DNA from: Bibersteinia trehalosi
Lineage (GTDB): Bacteria; Pseudomonadota; Gammaproteobacteria; Enterobacterales; Pasteurellaceae
DNA: 64,000 bases
Reading direction: 5' to 3'
Assembly: GCF_004346205.1 (NCBI RefSeq)
Contig: NZ_SMAM01000001.1
Span: forward strand, 186,001 to 250,000
Position 1 is the first letter of the stretch. Each line of letters opens with the position of its first letter. The notes under the pieces were generated by a model that was given only the letters and a program-made list of their open reading frames with translations, was not told where the DNA came from and did no database searches. Positions 39,022-49,882 of the stretch are shown here, in pieces. The position numbers were made by a program, and so were the translations under genes.

Positions 39022-39128
39022 AAATTTTCTTCAGATAAATTTTTCTAATGATAAGCAGCGTTATTTTACCGAATAAAACGGGATTTTGCTGCTGAATGGG
39101 ATAAAAAGTGGATGGAAAGACCATAAAA

Positions 39129-39144
39129 TGTGATCTGCCTCACA
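39129..39144. promoter_or_regulatory. Perfect CRP site between ubiG and gdhA
   Basis: TGTGA-TCTGCC-TCACA, all ten consensus half-site bases. It lies 157 bases before the gdhA start and 107 before ubiG, so it could serve either or both. Confidence 0.75.
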
Positions 39145-39283
39145 AAATTGCACAAAAAAACAGCATTTAAGCATACTTTTTTTAATTTATTGGATAAATT
39201 TTTCTAATTGTTATTGCAAAGTTTAAAATCACTGCTAGACTGCACAGCGTTTTGATTTAACACAACATTCACAAAAATTTTAA

Positions 39284-40651
<1,368 letters not shown>

Positions 40652-40677
40652 GGCTAATTTCTTGTGAGTGAATGAAG

Positions 40678-40703
40678 AGCAGGCTATAAAGCCTGCTTTT
40701 TTT
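40678..40703 (+). terminator. Terminator of gdhA
   Basis: AGCAGGC (40678-40684), loop TATAAA, GCCTGCT (40691-40697), then a run of T. Confidence 0.9.
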
Positions 40704-40774
40704 GCAGAAAATTATAAAAAAATCACCGCTTGCTTATGCTAGAATCTTACTAATTTTTCTAAGATTGCATACAA

Positions 40775-42793
40775 ATGAGTAAAAACAGCAAACCCTTTAT
40801 TCTCCATTCTCCTTTCACCCCCTCCGGCGACCAACCAAGTGCGATTACTAAACTGACCGAAGGCTTAAATGACGGCTTGGCACATCAAACCTTACTTGGC
40901 GTAACCGGCTCGGGCAAAACCTTTACCATTGCGAATGTGATTGCGAAGCTCAATCGCCCAGCGATGGTGCTTGCCCCAAATAAAACCCTTGCCGCTCAGC
41001 TTTATGCCGAGATGAAAGCGTTCTTTCCGGAAAATGCGGTGGAGTATTTCGTCTCTTACTACGATTACTACCAGCCCGAAGCCTATGTGCCGGCAAGCGA
41101 TACCTTTATCGAGAAAGATGCCTCTATCAATGAACAGATCGAGCAGATGCGACTGTCGGCAACCAAATCCTTTTTGGAACGCCGAGATACGATTGTGGTT
41201 GCCTCCGTTTCTGCCATTTACGGCTTGGGTGATGTGGACGCTTATATGCAGATGATGTTGCATTTGCAAGTGGGGGCGATGATTGGGCAGCGTGAAATTC
41301 TCTCCCGCCTTGCGGAATTGCAATACACCCGTAACGATCAGGCGTTCCAGCGTTCGACTTTCCGAGTACGGGGCGATGTGATTGATATTTACCCTGCCGA
41401 AAGCGATGAAGTGGCGTTAAGGGTAGAGCTGTTTGATGATGAAATCGAAAATCTGTCGCTATTTGACCCGCTTACAGGGCATAGCTTGGGAAAAGTGCCA
41501 CGCTATACTATTTACCCGAAAACCCACTATGTGACCCCACGAGAGCGGATTTTGGAGGCGATTGAGCAAATTAAGGTCGAGCTTGCCGAGCGACGTACTT
41601 ATTTCATCAAAGAGAATAAATTGCTGGAAGAGCAACGGATCGCCCAACGTACGCAGTTTGATATTGAGATGATGAACGAGCTGGGCTACTGTTCGGGCAT
41701 TGAAAACTACTCCCGCTATCTCTCGGGCAGAAAAGAGGGCGAAGCCCCACCAACCCTGTTTGATTATATGCCTGCTGACGGTATTTTGGTGATTGACGAA
41801 AGCCACGTTACTGTGCCACAAATTGGCGGAATGTATCGTGGCGACCGAGCGAGAAAAGAAACCTTAGTACAATATGGTTTCCGCTTGCCGTCCGCACTGG
41901 ATAACCGACCGCTTAAATTTGAAGAGTTTGAACGCCTTTCGCCTCAGACTATTTATGTTTCAGCGACACCGGGCAATTACGAATTAGAGAAAAATCCTGA
42001 CGTGGTAGATCAAGTCGTGCGTCCAACAGGATTATTAGACCCAATTATTGAAGTTCGCCCTGTTGCGACACAGGTGGACGATTTGCTTTCTGAAATTCAT
42101 AAGAGGGTAGCGGTGGACGAGCGAGTGTTAGTAACAACGCTCACCAAAAAAATGGCAGAAGATCTCACCGACTATTTGGACGAACACGGCGTGCGAGTTC
42201 GCTATCTGCATAGCGATATTGACACCGTAGAAAGGGTAGAGATTATTCACGATTTGCGAATGGGAATGTTTGATGTGCTAGTGGGGATTAACTTATTGCG
42301 TGAGGGCTTAGATATGCCCGAAGTGTCGCTGGTTGCCATTCTTGATGCGGATAAAGAGGGCTTTTTACGTTCCGAACGCTCGTTAATTCAGACCATCGGA
42401 CGTGCCGCCCGAAACCTCAACGGCAAAGCGATTTTATACGGCGACCGCATTACCAACTCAATGCAAAAAGCGATTACCGAAACCGAACGCCGCCGTGAAA
42501 AGCAGATGAAATACAACGAAGAACACGGCATCACGCCACAAGCGTTGAACAAAAAAGTCGGCGAATTGCTCGACATCGGACAATCCGACAAGCCAAAACG
42601 GGGCAAACAAGCGGTCAAAAAAGCCGAAAATTCTGCAACCGACTACAAGCCGAAATCCCGTAAAGAACTGGAAAAAGAGCTTAAAACGCTGGAACAACAA
42701 ATGCGTGATTTTGCGAAAGATCTGGAATTTGAAAAAGCGGCTGCGGTAAGGGATAAAATCGGGCAGTTGAAGGTGTATTTGTTGGAGGTTTGA
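40775..42793 (+). CDS. uvrB: Excinuclease ABC subunit B
   Basis: Damage-verification helicase of nucleotide excision repair. Walker [10 protein letters not shown] near residue 43, the beta-hairpin [33 protein letters not shown], helicase motif [13 protein letters not shown], and a C-terminal UVR motif ([23 protein letters not shown]) for UvrC contact. 672 residues, as in E. coli (673). Base composition is higher in G+C than most of the window (27 of 60 in row 41161-41220). No LexA box is evident upstream. An uptake signal is embedded near 42606-42616. Confidence 0.98.
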   Translation: MSKNSKPFILHSPFTPSGDQPSAITKLTEGLNDGLAHQTLLGVTGSGKTFTIANVIAKLNRPAMVLAPNKTLAAQLYAEMKAFFPENAVEYFVSYYDYYQPEAYVPASDTFIEKDASINEQIEQMRLSATKSFLERRDTIVVASVSAIYGLGDVDAYMQMMLHLQVGAMIGQREILSRLAELQYTRNDQAFQRSTFRVRGDVIDIYPAESDEVALRVELFDDEIENLSLFDPLTGHSLGKVPRYTIYPKTHYVTPRERILEAIEQIKVELAERRTYFIKENKLLEEQRIAQRTQFDIEMMNELGYCSGIENYSRYLSGRKEGEAPPTLFDYMPADGILVIDESHVTVPQIGGMYRGDRARKETLVQYGFRLPSALDNRPLKFEEFERLSPQTIYVSATPGNYELEKNPDVVDQVVRPTGLLDPIIEVRPVATQVDDLLSEIHKRVAVDERVLVTTLTKKMAEDLTDYLDEHGVRVRYLHSDIDTVERVEIIHDLRMGMFDVLVGINLLREGLDMPEVSLVAILDADKEGFLRSERSLIQTIGRAARNLNGKAILYGDRITNSMQKAITETERRREKQMKYNEEHGITPQALNKKVGELLDIGQSDKPKRGKQAVKKAENSATDYKPKSRKELEKELKTLEQQMRDFAKDLEFEKAAAVRDKIGQLKVYLLEV

Positions 42794-42977
42794 GTAAATT
42801 TCTGCAGATACGATGAATGGGATTCTATTAGAGGAGGATATGCATGTATAATATTAAGAAGAGGAACTAGTTAATTCCTGTGAGAGTTTTTTTCAGAATA
42901 TAGCTAGTTTAAACGAGAGTTGTTTCAGTTTTTTACAACAGGAAGATTTATTATATTTCTTTTAATAGGAGATTTTT

Positions 42978-44729
42978 ATGTCTAAAGATGAAATGAGATT
43001 TAGTGCAAATCACAAGACTTTTTCAACTATTCTTGAGCCAAACTATAAGTATATTATACCAAGATATCAAAGAGAATATTCTTGGGAAAAAGAAACTCAT
43101 ATCCAGGCTTTTTGGGATGATTTAATAGAGCAAATAGATATAACAAATGAATCTGATTATCGAACAAGAGATTATTTTGTTGGTTCTGTTGTTTTAGTTG
43201 GGTATGAAGGGAAAGATACTGAGTTTTTAGTAATCGATGGACAGCAAAGGATTACGACATTAACTATTTTTCTTTCTGTTTTAACACATATTGGATTAAA
43301 GTTAAGTGAATCAAAAAATAATCCTGATTTTAAGGATTTTGCTGAAGTTTGTTATAGATATATAGAAGGACGGGATAAGAAAAATAAAGAGTTTTTTAAA
43401 TTAGTTAATGAAACGCCCAAACCATTTTTTCAGGAAAATATTCAGTATAAAGAGAAACAACGTCAGGGAATAGCTAAAACAGATGAAGAAAAAAGATTGA
43501 AAGAAGCATACGAATTCTTTTCTAAATCCATTGAGGAAGATTTAAAGAAACACCCTAATAGAGAATTGGAATTCCTGACGGTGATTAGGGATCAGGCATT
43601 AAGATTTAGCATTATAAATATTACTGTTAATAATGAAATTTACGCGCAGAAAATATTTGAGACATTAAATACAAAAGGAAAAGATCTTGAAACAATAGAT
43701 TTAATAAAAAATAAAGTTTTTGATGTTTTAAATAAAGAGCATCCAGATGATAAAGCCAAAACCAAATGGAATGAGTTAAAAGAGATTCTTATTTCAAGAG
43801 AGGATGATATAGCACTATCTAAATTCTTCCATCATTATTGGATGTCTAAATATAATTCTGTTGCAGAGCACAAAATATACTCATCATTCCTTAAAAATGT
43901 AGAGCAAACAGAAAATTCATACTTAGAGTTTTTAGAAGACATAATTTCTTTTGCTAAACTTTATGTCAGGGTCGTATCACCACAAGAATCAGATTGGAAA
44001 GAACAAGATAAAAAAGATATATTTAAGTCATTGATGTCGTTAAGAAGTTTTAAATTAACAGCTCACAGGACAATTATTGTTACTCTTATATGTTTTTATA
44101 ATAAGAAGCTAATTTCTCTTAAGATTCTAAAGGAATTATTATATAAAATGGTGCTATTTCATTTTATATTTATTGTTACACCATTTAGATCAAGAATTGA
44201 AACTACATATGCAAAATATGCGAGACTAATTAATCTGGAAACAGATAAAAAGACCATCTCCATGGTTATTAAGGATTTTAATAATGAGCTAAAAGAAAAA
44301 TTAGGTGGTGTATCAATAAAAGAGTTTGAGACAAAATTTATGGAGCTAAAATATTCAAACTCATTTACTCAACATAAGGATATTATTAAGTTTATATTTG
44401 AGCTAGTAGAATTGCAGATTGAATCAAATACAAAAGAACTTAAGTTTGATCAAGTAACATTGGAGCATATAGAGCCCCAAAGTAAAAATGCTAAATGGAT
44501 TGATGGTATAGGAAATTTGTTACCGTTAGGTGGTGAAATTAATGGTAAATGCGATAGTAAATCATTTAAAGATAAAATTAGTTTATATCAAAAATCTAAT
44601 CTTAAGCAAGTTAAATCTTTTTGTAGTAAATATTCTGATAAAGATGTTTGGACAGAAGACTTAGCACAAGGAAGAGCTAATGAAATGGCAAAATCAATTT
44701 TTGATTACATTAAATCACAATTTAATTAA
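42978..44729 (+). CDS. DUF262-DUF1524 protein, GmrSD-like type IV restriction enzyme
   Basis: 583 residues. The N-terminal DUF262 part has IPRYQREYSW (residues 27-36) and the nucleotide-binding VIDGQQRITTL (DGQQR at 87-91), then FETLNTKGKDLETIDLIKN. The C-terminal DUF1524 part is an HNH-type nuclease: HIEP at 497-500, GNLLPLGGEIN, then KCDSKSFKDK and LYQKS. In fused GmrSD enzymes this pairing cuts modified (for example glucosyl-hydroxymethylated) phage DNA using NTP hydrolysis; SspE-type effectors share it. GGAG precedes ATG 42978. It is much more AT-rich than uvrB (11 G+C in row 43681-43740), indicating transfer. No methylase or dnd/ssp gene lies beside it. Confidence 0.87.
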   Translation: MSKDEMRFSANHKTFSTILEPNYKYIIPRYQREYSWEKETHIQAFWDDLIEQIDITNESDYRTRDYFVGSVVLVGYEGKDTEFLVIDGQQRITTLTIFLSVLTHIGLKLSESKNNPDFKDFAEVCYRYIEGRDKKNKEFFKLVNETPKPFFQENIQYKEKQRQGIAKTDEEKRLKEAYEFFSKSIEEDLKKHPNRELEFLTVIRDQALRFSIINITVNNEIYAQKIFETLNTKGKDLETIDLIKNKVFDVLNKEHPDDKAKTKWNELKEILISREDDIALSKFFHHYWMSKYNSVAEHKIYSSFLKNVEQTENSYLEFLEDIISFAKLYVRVVSPQESDWKEQDKKDIFKSLMSLRSFKLTAHRTIIVTLICFYNKKLISLKILKELLYKMVLFHFIFIVTPFRSRIETTYAKYARLINLETDKKTISMVIKDFNNELKEKLGGVSIKEFETKFMELKYSNSFTQHKDIIKFIFELVELQIESNTKELKFDQVTLEHIEPQSKNAKWIDGIGNLLPLGGEINGKCDSKSFKDKISLYQKSNLKQVKSFCSKYSDKDVWTEDLAQGRANEMAKSIFDYIKSQFN

Positions 44730-44800
44730 TATAATCTTATATTAGACGTATTTGTTTGGTAAATTTGTCTTTAATATCCCTATTCATGAACTTAAAAAGC

Positions 44801-44833
44801 AAACTCCCTAGTTACTAAGCTGGGGAGTTTTTA
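44801..44833 (+). terminator. Terminator of the GmrSD-like gene
   Basis: AAACTCCCTAG (44801-44811) pairs with CTGGGGAGTTT (44820-44830) with one wobble pair, then a T run. Confidence 0.85.
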
Positions 44834-45290
44834 TCAGGATTAGTTAGGAACAGGGGAAATACTACATATCGATAGGTTATCTTTCTACAACCCTGTGAAT
44901 CTATATACTTTTACAGTAATTTATTATGTGCTATTTTTTGATAGAGATGTTTCTGTTCTGGCATAAAATATTATTTAATTAAATTAAAATTTGTAAAAAT
45001 AGGTGCAATTCATCTGCTTGCTAAATATCAAATAGATTCAAAGGGAATGTTTATCCAGTATGTTGTATAAAATCATAACAGATGAAATTTATGCAATCTG
45101 TTGCTAAATCAGGCGGTAGATTTTATCCCATTATAAAAATACGGTTATTTATAAAGGGGTTATCGCCTGTCAAGGGTAGAGAGGGAGATTTACCGATTGA
45201 ACTTCATGGTTAAACGCTATATCTTGGTTTTACTTTAGGTAAGACATCCGCATAGGGTGTTTAGTAAGGTATTACGAGATAGGACTAATT
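44834..45290. other. Long non-coding stretch before nrdA
   Basis: About 450 bases without a credible gene. It is AT-rich in the left half. A palindrome-like TATATCTTG near 45220 and TCTATATACTT near 44901 could be nrdA control sites (NrdR or DnaA), but neither is close enough to a consensus for me to call. The rest may be the edge of the acquired segment. Confidence 0.4.
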
Positions 45291-47561
45291 ATGAATAAAA
45301 GTTTAATGGTAACAAAGCGTGATGGCACGCGCGAACAACTCAATCTAGATAAAATTCATCGTGTGATTACTTGGGCGGCAGAGGGGTTAGAGAATGTCTC
45401 TGTTTCACAAGTAGAACTCCGTTCTCACATTCAATTTTATGAAGGTATTCGTACTGCAGATATTCATGAAACTATTATTAAGGCTGCAGCTGATCTCATT
45501 AGTAAGGATACACCCGATTATCAATATTTGGCAGCACGCTTGGCGATTTTCCACTTACGCAAAAAAGCTTATGGACAGTTTGAGCCACCGCATTTATATG
45601 AGCATGTTAAAAAATTAGTTGCGCTAGGTAAGTATGATGCGGATTTGCTGAGCGATTACACGCCCGAAGAATGGGAGACAATGAATGGATTTATTGATCA
45701 CTGGCGGGATATGACGTTTTCCTATGCAGCAGTAAAACAGTTGGAAGGAAAATATTTAGTGCAGAATCGTGTTAGCGGGGAGATTTATGAATCGGCTCAA
45801 TTCTTGTATTTACTCGTAGCTGCCTGCTTATTTTCTAAGTATCCAGCAGCAAGCCGCTTAGATTATATTCGCCGTTTTTATGATGCGACTTCCACTTTCA
45901 AAATTTCTTTGCCAACACCAATTATGGCAGGAGTGCGTACACCTACTCGTCAATTTAGTTCCTGTGTGTTAATTGAGTGTGATGATAGCTTAGATTCCAT
46001 CAATGCAACCTCTGCTGCAATCGTTAAATATGTTTCACAGCGTGCTGGGATCGGTATTAATGCCGGCGCAATTCGGGCATTAGGTAGTCCTATTCGTGGT
46101 GGAGAAGCATTTCATACCGGCTGTATCCCCTTTTATAAACATTTTCAAACGGCAGTAAAGTCTTGCTCTCAAGGTGGTGTTCGCGGTGGAGCGGCTACCG
46201 TGTATTTCCCGATTTGGCATTTGGAAGCAGAAAGCTTAATGGTATTAAAAAATAACCGTGGTGTGGAAGAAAACCGTGCTCGCCATATGGATTACGGGGT
46301 ACAGATTAATAAAATGATGTATCAACGTTTAATTAAAGGCGGTGAGATTAGTTTATTTAGCCCATCAGATGTGCCGGGGTTATATGAAGCGTTTTTTGCT
46401 GATCAAGCTAAATTTGAGCAACTTTATTTGCAATATGAGCAAGATCCGAGCATTCGGCAACGTAAAGTTAAGGCTGTGGAATTGTTTTCATTACTGATGC
46501 AAGAGCGGGCTTCAACAGGGCGAATTTATATTCAGAATGTCGATCACTGTAATACGCATAGCCCATTCGATCCTCGTGTCGCACCGATACGCCAATCGAA
46601 CCTCTGCTTAGAAATTGCTTTGCCAACTAAGCCACTGGCACATTTTTATGATGAACAAGGGGAAATCGCATTATGTACATTATCGGCATTTAATTTAGGC
46701 ACACTCAGCAATTTAGATGAGTTAGAAGAATTGGCTGATTTAGTGGTTCGTGCGCTAGATGCCCTATTAGATTATCAAGATTATCCGGTATTAGCTGCAC
46801 GTAACAGCTCATTAAATCGTCGCGCATTAGGTGTAGGCGTGATTAACTATGCTTACTATTTAGCTAAAAACCAAGTGCGTTATTCCGATGGCAGTGCTAA
46901 TAATTTAACTCACCGTACCTTTGAAGCGATTCAGTATTATTTATTAAAAGCGTCGATGAATTTAGCCAAAGAACAAGGGGCTTGTGCTTATTTTGATCAA
47001 ACCACTTATGCCAAAGGGTTACTCCCTATCGATACTTATAAAAAAGAAATTGATGAATTAACTCAAGAACCGCTTCATTATGATTGGGAACAACTACGTC
47101 AGGATATTCTGCAATTTGGCTTGCGTAATTCCACTTTAACTGCCTTAATGCCATCGGAGACTTCGTCGCAAATTTCGAATGCCACCAACGGAATTGAACC
47201 TCCGCGTGGCTATATTAGTGTTAAAGCATCAAAAGACGGTATTTTAAAGCAGGTTGTGCCGGAGTATGAACGTTTAAAAGCATACTATGAACTGCTTTGG
47301 GATATTCCTAATATGGACGGCTATTTGCATTTGGTTGGGATTATGCAGAAATTTGTTGACCAAGCGATTTCGGCGAATACAAATTACGACCCAAACCGCT
47401 TTGCAGAAGCTAAAGTACCGATGAAAGTATTATTAAAAGATCTATTAACGGCGTATAAATACGGGTTAAAAACCCTTTACTACCAAAATACCCGTGATGG
47501 AGCAGAAGATGCGCAAGACGACTTAGATGAAGGCTGTGCTGGTGGTGCTTGTAAAATTTAA
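45291..47561 (+). CDS. nrdA: Ribonucleoside-diphosphate reductase 1, alpha subunit
   Basis: Class Ia ribonucleotide reductase large subunit. N-terminal ATP-cone ([26 protein letters not shown]), active-site cysteines in [12 protein letters not shown] and [10 protein letters not shown], the radical-path tyrosines in [12 protein letters not shown], and the shuttle cysteines in the C-terminal GCAGGACKI. 756 residues (E. coli 761). nrdB follows after 26 bases. Expression probably depends on the long upstream region. Confidence 0.97.
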   Translation: MNKSLMVTKRDGTREQLNLDKIHRVITWAAEGLENVSVSQVELRSHIQFYEGIRTADIHETIIKAAADLISKDTPDYQYLAARLAIFHLRKKAYGQFEPPHLYEHVKKLVALGKYDADLLSDYTPEEWETMNGFIDHWRDMTFSYAAVKQLEGKYLVQNRVSGEIYESAQFLYLLVAACLFSKYPAASRLDYIRRFYDATSTFKISLPTPIMAGVRTPTRQFSSCVLIECDDSLDSINATSAAIVKYVSQRAGIGINAGAIRALGSPIRGGEAFHTGCIPFYKHFQTAVKSCSQGGVRGGAATVYFPIWHLEAESLMVLKNNRGVEENRARHMDYGVQINKMMYQRLIKGGEISLFSPSDVPGLYEAFFADQAKFEQLYLQYEQDPSIRQRKVKAVELFSLLMQERASTGRIYIQNVDHCNTHSPFDPRVAPIRQSNLCLEIALPTKPLAHFYDEQGEIALCTLSAFNLGTLSNLDELEELADLVVRALDALLDYQDYPVLAARNSSLNRRALGVGVINYAYYLAKNQVRYSDGSANNLTHRTFEAIQYYLLKASMNLAKEQGACAYFDQTTYAKGLLPIDTYKKEIDELTQEPLHYDWEQLRQDILQFGLRNSTLTALMPSETSSQISNATNGIEPPRGYISVKASKDGILKQVVPEYERLKAYYELLWDIPNMDGYLHLVGIMQKFVDQAISANTNYDPNRFAEAKVPMKVLLKDLLTAYKYGLKTLYYQNTRDGAEDAQDDLDEGCAGGACKI

Positions 47562-47587
47562 TAAGAACAGAAATAAAGGAGAATAAC

Positions 47588-48718
47588 ATGGCATATACTA
47601 CGTTTTCACAACATAAAAATGATCAACTAAAAGAACCCATGTTTTTTGGACAAAATGTGAATGTGGCGCGTTATGATCAACAAAAATACGAAATTTTTGA
47701 AAAACTGATTGAAAAACAACTCTCATTTTTCTGGCGACCGGAAGAAGTGGATGTGTCGCAAGACCGCATTGACTATGCCCAACTGCCTGAACATGAAAAG
47801 CACATTTTTATCAGTAATTTAAAATACCAAACCTTGTTGGATTCTATTCAAGGGCGTAGCCCGAATGTGGCGCTTTTGCCATTAGTGTCTATCCCCGAGC
47901 TTGAAACCTGGATTGAAACTTGGACATTTAGCGAAACAATTCACAGTCGTTCTTACACACATATCATCCGTAATATTGTCAATGATCCATCAATAGTATT
48001 TGATGATATTGTCACAAACGAAGAAATTATTAAGCGTGCCAAAGATATTTCCGCCTATTATGATGATTTGATTCGTGACAGCCAACTCTATAGTTTGTAT
48101 GGTGAAGGCAGTTATCAGGTTGATGGAAAAGCCTGTGAGGTCAGTTTGCGTAGTCTAAAAAGACAACTTTATCTCTGTATGATGAGTGTGAATGCGCTTG
48201 AAGCAATTCGTTTTTATGTCTCTTTTGCTTGCTCATTTGCCTTTGCGGAACGGCAGCTTATGGAAGGAAATGCCAAAATCATCAAATTTATTGCACGTGA
48301 TGAAGCATTACATCTTACCGGCACTCAGCATATATTGAATATTATGACCTATGGCAATGATGATCCTGAAATGGCAGAAATTGCACGTGAATGTCGCCAA
48401 GAGGCCTACGAGCTTTTTTTAAGTGCTGCTGAACAAGAAAAAGCGTGGGCGGAATACCTATTTAAAGACGGTTCGATGATTGGGCTAAATCGGGATATTT
48501 TGGTGCAATATATTGAATATATCACTAATATTCGAATGCAGGCTGTTGGGCTACCATTGCCATTTAAAGCGCGCTCCAACCCCATTCCGTGGATCAATGC
48601 ATGGCTGGTTTCCGATAATGTACAGGTAGCACCACAAGAAGTGGAAGTCAGTTCTTATTTGGTCGGTCAGATTGATGCAAAAGTAGATAGCAGTGATTTT
48701 GGCGATTTTGAACTCTAA
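47588..48718 (+). CDS. nrdB: Ribonucleoside-diphosphate reductase 1, beta subunit
   Basis: Di-iron/tyrosyl radical subunit. The radical Tyr is in [14 protein letters not shown] near residue 123; iron ligands lie in [25 protein letters not shown], and [15 protein letters not shown]. The C-terminal tail ends DFGDFEL, the NrdA-docking peptide. 376 residues, as in E. coli. AAGGAG precedes ATG 47588. Confidence 0.97.
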   Translation: MAYTTFSQHKNDQLKEPMFFGQNVNVARYDQQKYEIFEKLIEKQLSFFWRPEEVDVSQDRIDYAQLPEHEKHIFISNLKYQTLLDSIQGRSPNVALLPLVSIPELETWIETWTFSETIHSRSYTHIIRNIVNDPSIVFDDIVTNEEIIKRAKDISAYYDDLIRDSQLYSLYGEGSYQVDGKACEVSLRSLKRQLYLCMMSVNALEAIRFYVSFACSFAFAERQLMEGNAKIIKFIARDEALHLTGTQHILNIMTYGNDDPEMAEIARECRQEAYELFLSAAEQEKAWAEYLFKDGSMIGLNRDILVQYIEYITNIRMQAVGLPLPFKARSNPIPWINAWLVSDNVQVAPQEVEVSSYLVGQIDAKVDSSDFGDFEL

Positions 48719-48783
48719 ACTATGAAGTAAACAAGCGCTTGATTTTTAGCAATTTTTTGCATAATAGACAAAATTGAGTCTGC

Positions 48784-48829
48784 AAAGTGGGTTAAAACCT
48801 TGTAATATAAGGCTTTAACCTACTTTTTA
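48784..48829 (+). terminator. Terminator of nrdAB
   Basis: AAAGTGGGTTAAAACCTT (48784-48801) pairs with AAGGCTTTAACCTACTTT (48809-48826) with one wobble and one mismatch, then TTTAT. The stem is long. Confidence 0.8.
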
Positions 48830-48896
48830 TAAAAATGCCTAAAAAATTGCATTTTCTGTTCATCTTCTAATCTCAAAAAATACGGTAAAATTAACG

Positions 48897-49404
48897 GTAT
48901 TAATCGAAAAAAGCATTGAAATTCAATCTATTACCTGTGATGGGAGAGGAGGGGTACTAAATGCTTATCTCCATATCCCTACCCAAATGTGCCATTTTCA
49001 TCAAATCGGACGCGGGATATTTTATTTAACAAAATCATCGAAATCAGAGGCAGGAAAAGAGCTGCTATCTCTGTATAACCCTCTTAAACATCAAATGCTG
49101 GAAACGCTACAGCAAACATTATCACAATGGCTAAATAAGCATAAAGAGTACTTTAACGAACGTTCGGAAAATAATTTAAGATGCTTTAAACATAAATGAT
49201 TACGAAGTGCTTATTGGCGTTTAAAACGTAGCATAAACTATCTATTTGCCTATCAAAGGTATCCCGAACTAGACGTTGCTCATACCACGAATCTGGTTGA
49301 GTCATTTTTTTAGACAGATGAACGCAAAATTGGCCTCTCATCAGGGACTAACTGATGAACATAAGATGATGTTTATAAAGGATTTTATTTGCCAACGTAG
49401 TTAA
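48897..49404 (+). pseudogene. Decayed DDE transposase, C-terminal part
   Basis: The frame from 48897 reads VLIEKSIEIQSITCDGRGG and then HIPTQMCHFHQIGRGI, a transposase-like core (Asp in CDGRGG, CHFHQ). An in-frame TGA at 49197-49199 interrupts it; the same frame continues LRSAYWRLKRSINYLFAYQ and TTNLVESFF. A run of seven T at 49305-49311 then shifts frame; with six T it would go on RQMNAKLASHQGLTDEHK to a stop at 49402-49404. The N-terminal part is missing. So: one nonsense codon, one frameshift, one truncation. I recall similar transposases in this family, but cannot name the IS family with certainty. Confidence 0.75.
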
Positions 49405-49410
49405 AAATAA

Positions 49411-49444
49411 AGCCATAGCAGACATAACAATGTCCACTATGGCT
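49411..49444. repeat. Inverted repeat after the transposase remnant
   Basis: AGCCATAG (49411-49418) faces CTATGGCT (49437-49444). A TGTCCACTAT motif occurs here (49431-49440) and again near 49472-49481, so this may be the end of the dead IS. Confidence 0.5.
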
Positions 49445-49482
49445 GGTTCATCGGGAAATTAAACTCAATTTTGTCCACTATA

Positions 49483-49776
49483 CTAGAATGGCTCAGCAGT
49501 TTTAGCTGTCTCAGGCACAATGTGGTATGCAGTAGAATTAGCAGGGCGAGAGATGCCTGAATTCTCTATTGCTTTAGCAAGCTGGCAACTAGTCAACCCA
49601 AACAAATCCACCCAATCAAGAGGATTGTCAACATAGCCAAATGGTCTTTCCCCACCATTCAACCCAATCTGCTTTTGCGGACAATCTTTTGAAATTCTTC
49701 GCCCAAGTGCATTGTATTGATAATGCCACACTTCGCCTTTGTCGTTGCTAATGCCAGTGAGTTGGTTGTTATCTTT
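49483..49776 (-). pseudogene. Rhs / YD-repeat protein C-terminal remnant
   Basis: Open on the minus strand from 49776 with no start: [20 protein letters not shown], then [11 protein letters not shown], typical YD-repeat core sequence. It then jumps to [20 protein letters not shown] and VDLFGL, the end of an Rhs core. The usual stretch between (RYYDPEVGRFxSxDP-type) is absent, so an internal deletion fused the two ends in frame. After the core comes a toxin-start-like tail with [15 protein letters not shown], resembling the HHxVP start of an AHH nuclease, cut off by a TAG. No full gene or immunity gene is present. Confidence 0.8.
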
Positions 49777-49882
49777 TCAATATTTAAGTGAGGTTGAAGT
49801 TTTTTCTATTGCTACAATTTGATAATGAACCACTTTTTACCAATCTTTTTGTTTTGTATGATATATAGTGCAATAGAGTATT

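Noticed and set aside
42978-44729. DGQQR protein as a ParB-like partition or toxin-antitoxin gene
   Set aside because: The motif belongs to DUF262, and the C-terminal HIEP / DUF1524 part fits restriction enzymes. No partner gene is present.
44834-45290. NrdR boxes before nrdA
   Set aside because: TATATCTTG and TCTATATACTT are only loosely similar to known boxes, so they were not listed as sites.
49483-49731. A functional small Rhs or toxin gene
   Set aside because: There is no upstream start with a ribosome site, the core is internally deleted and the toxin part is cut short.
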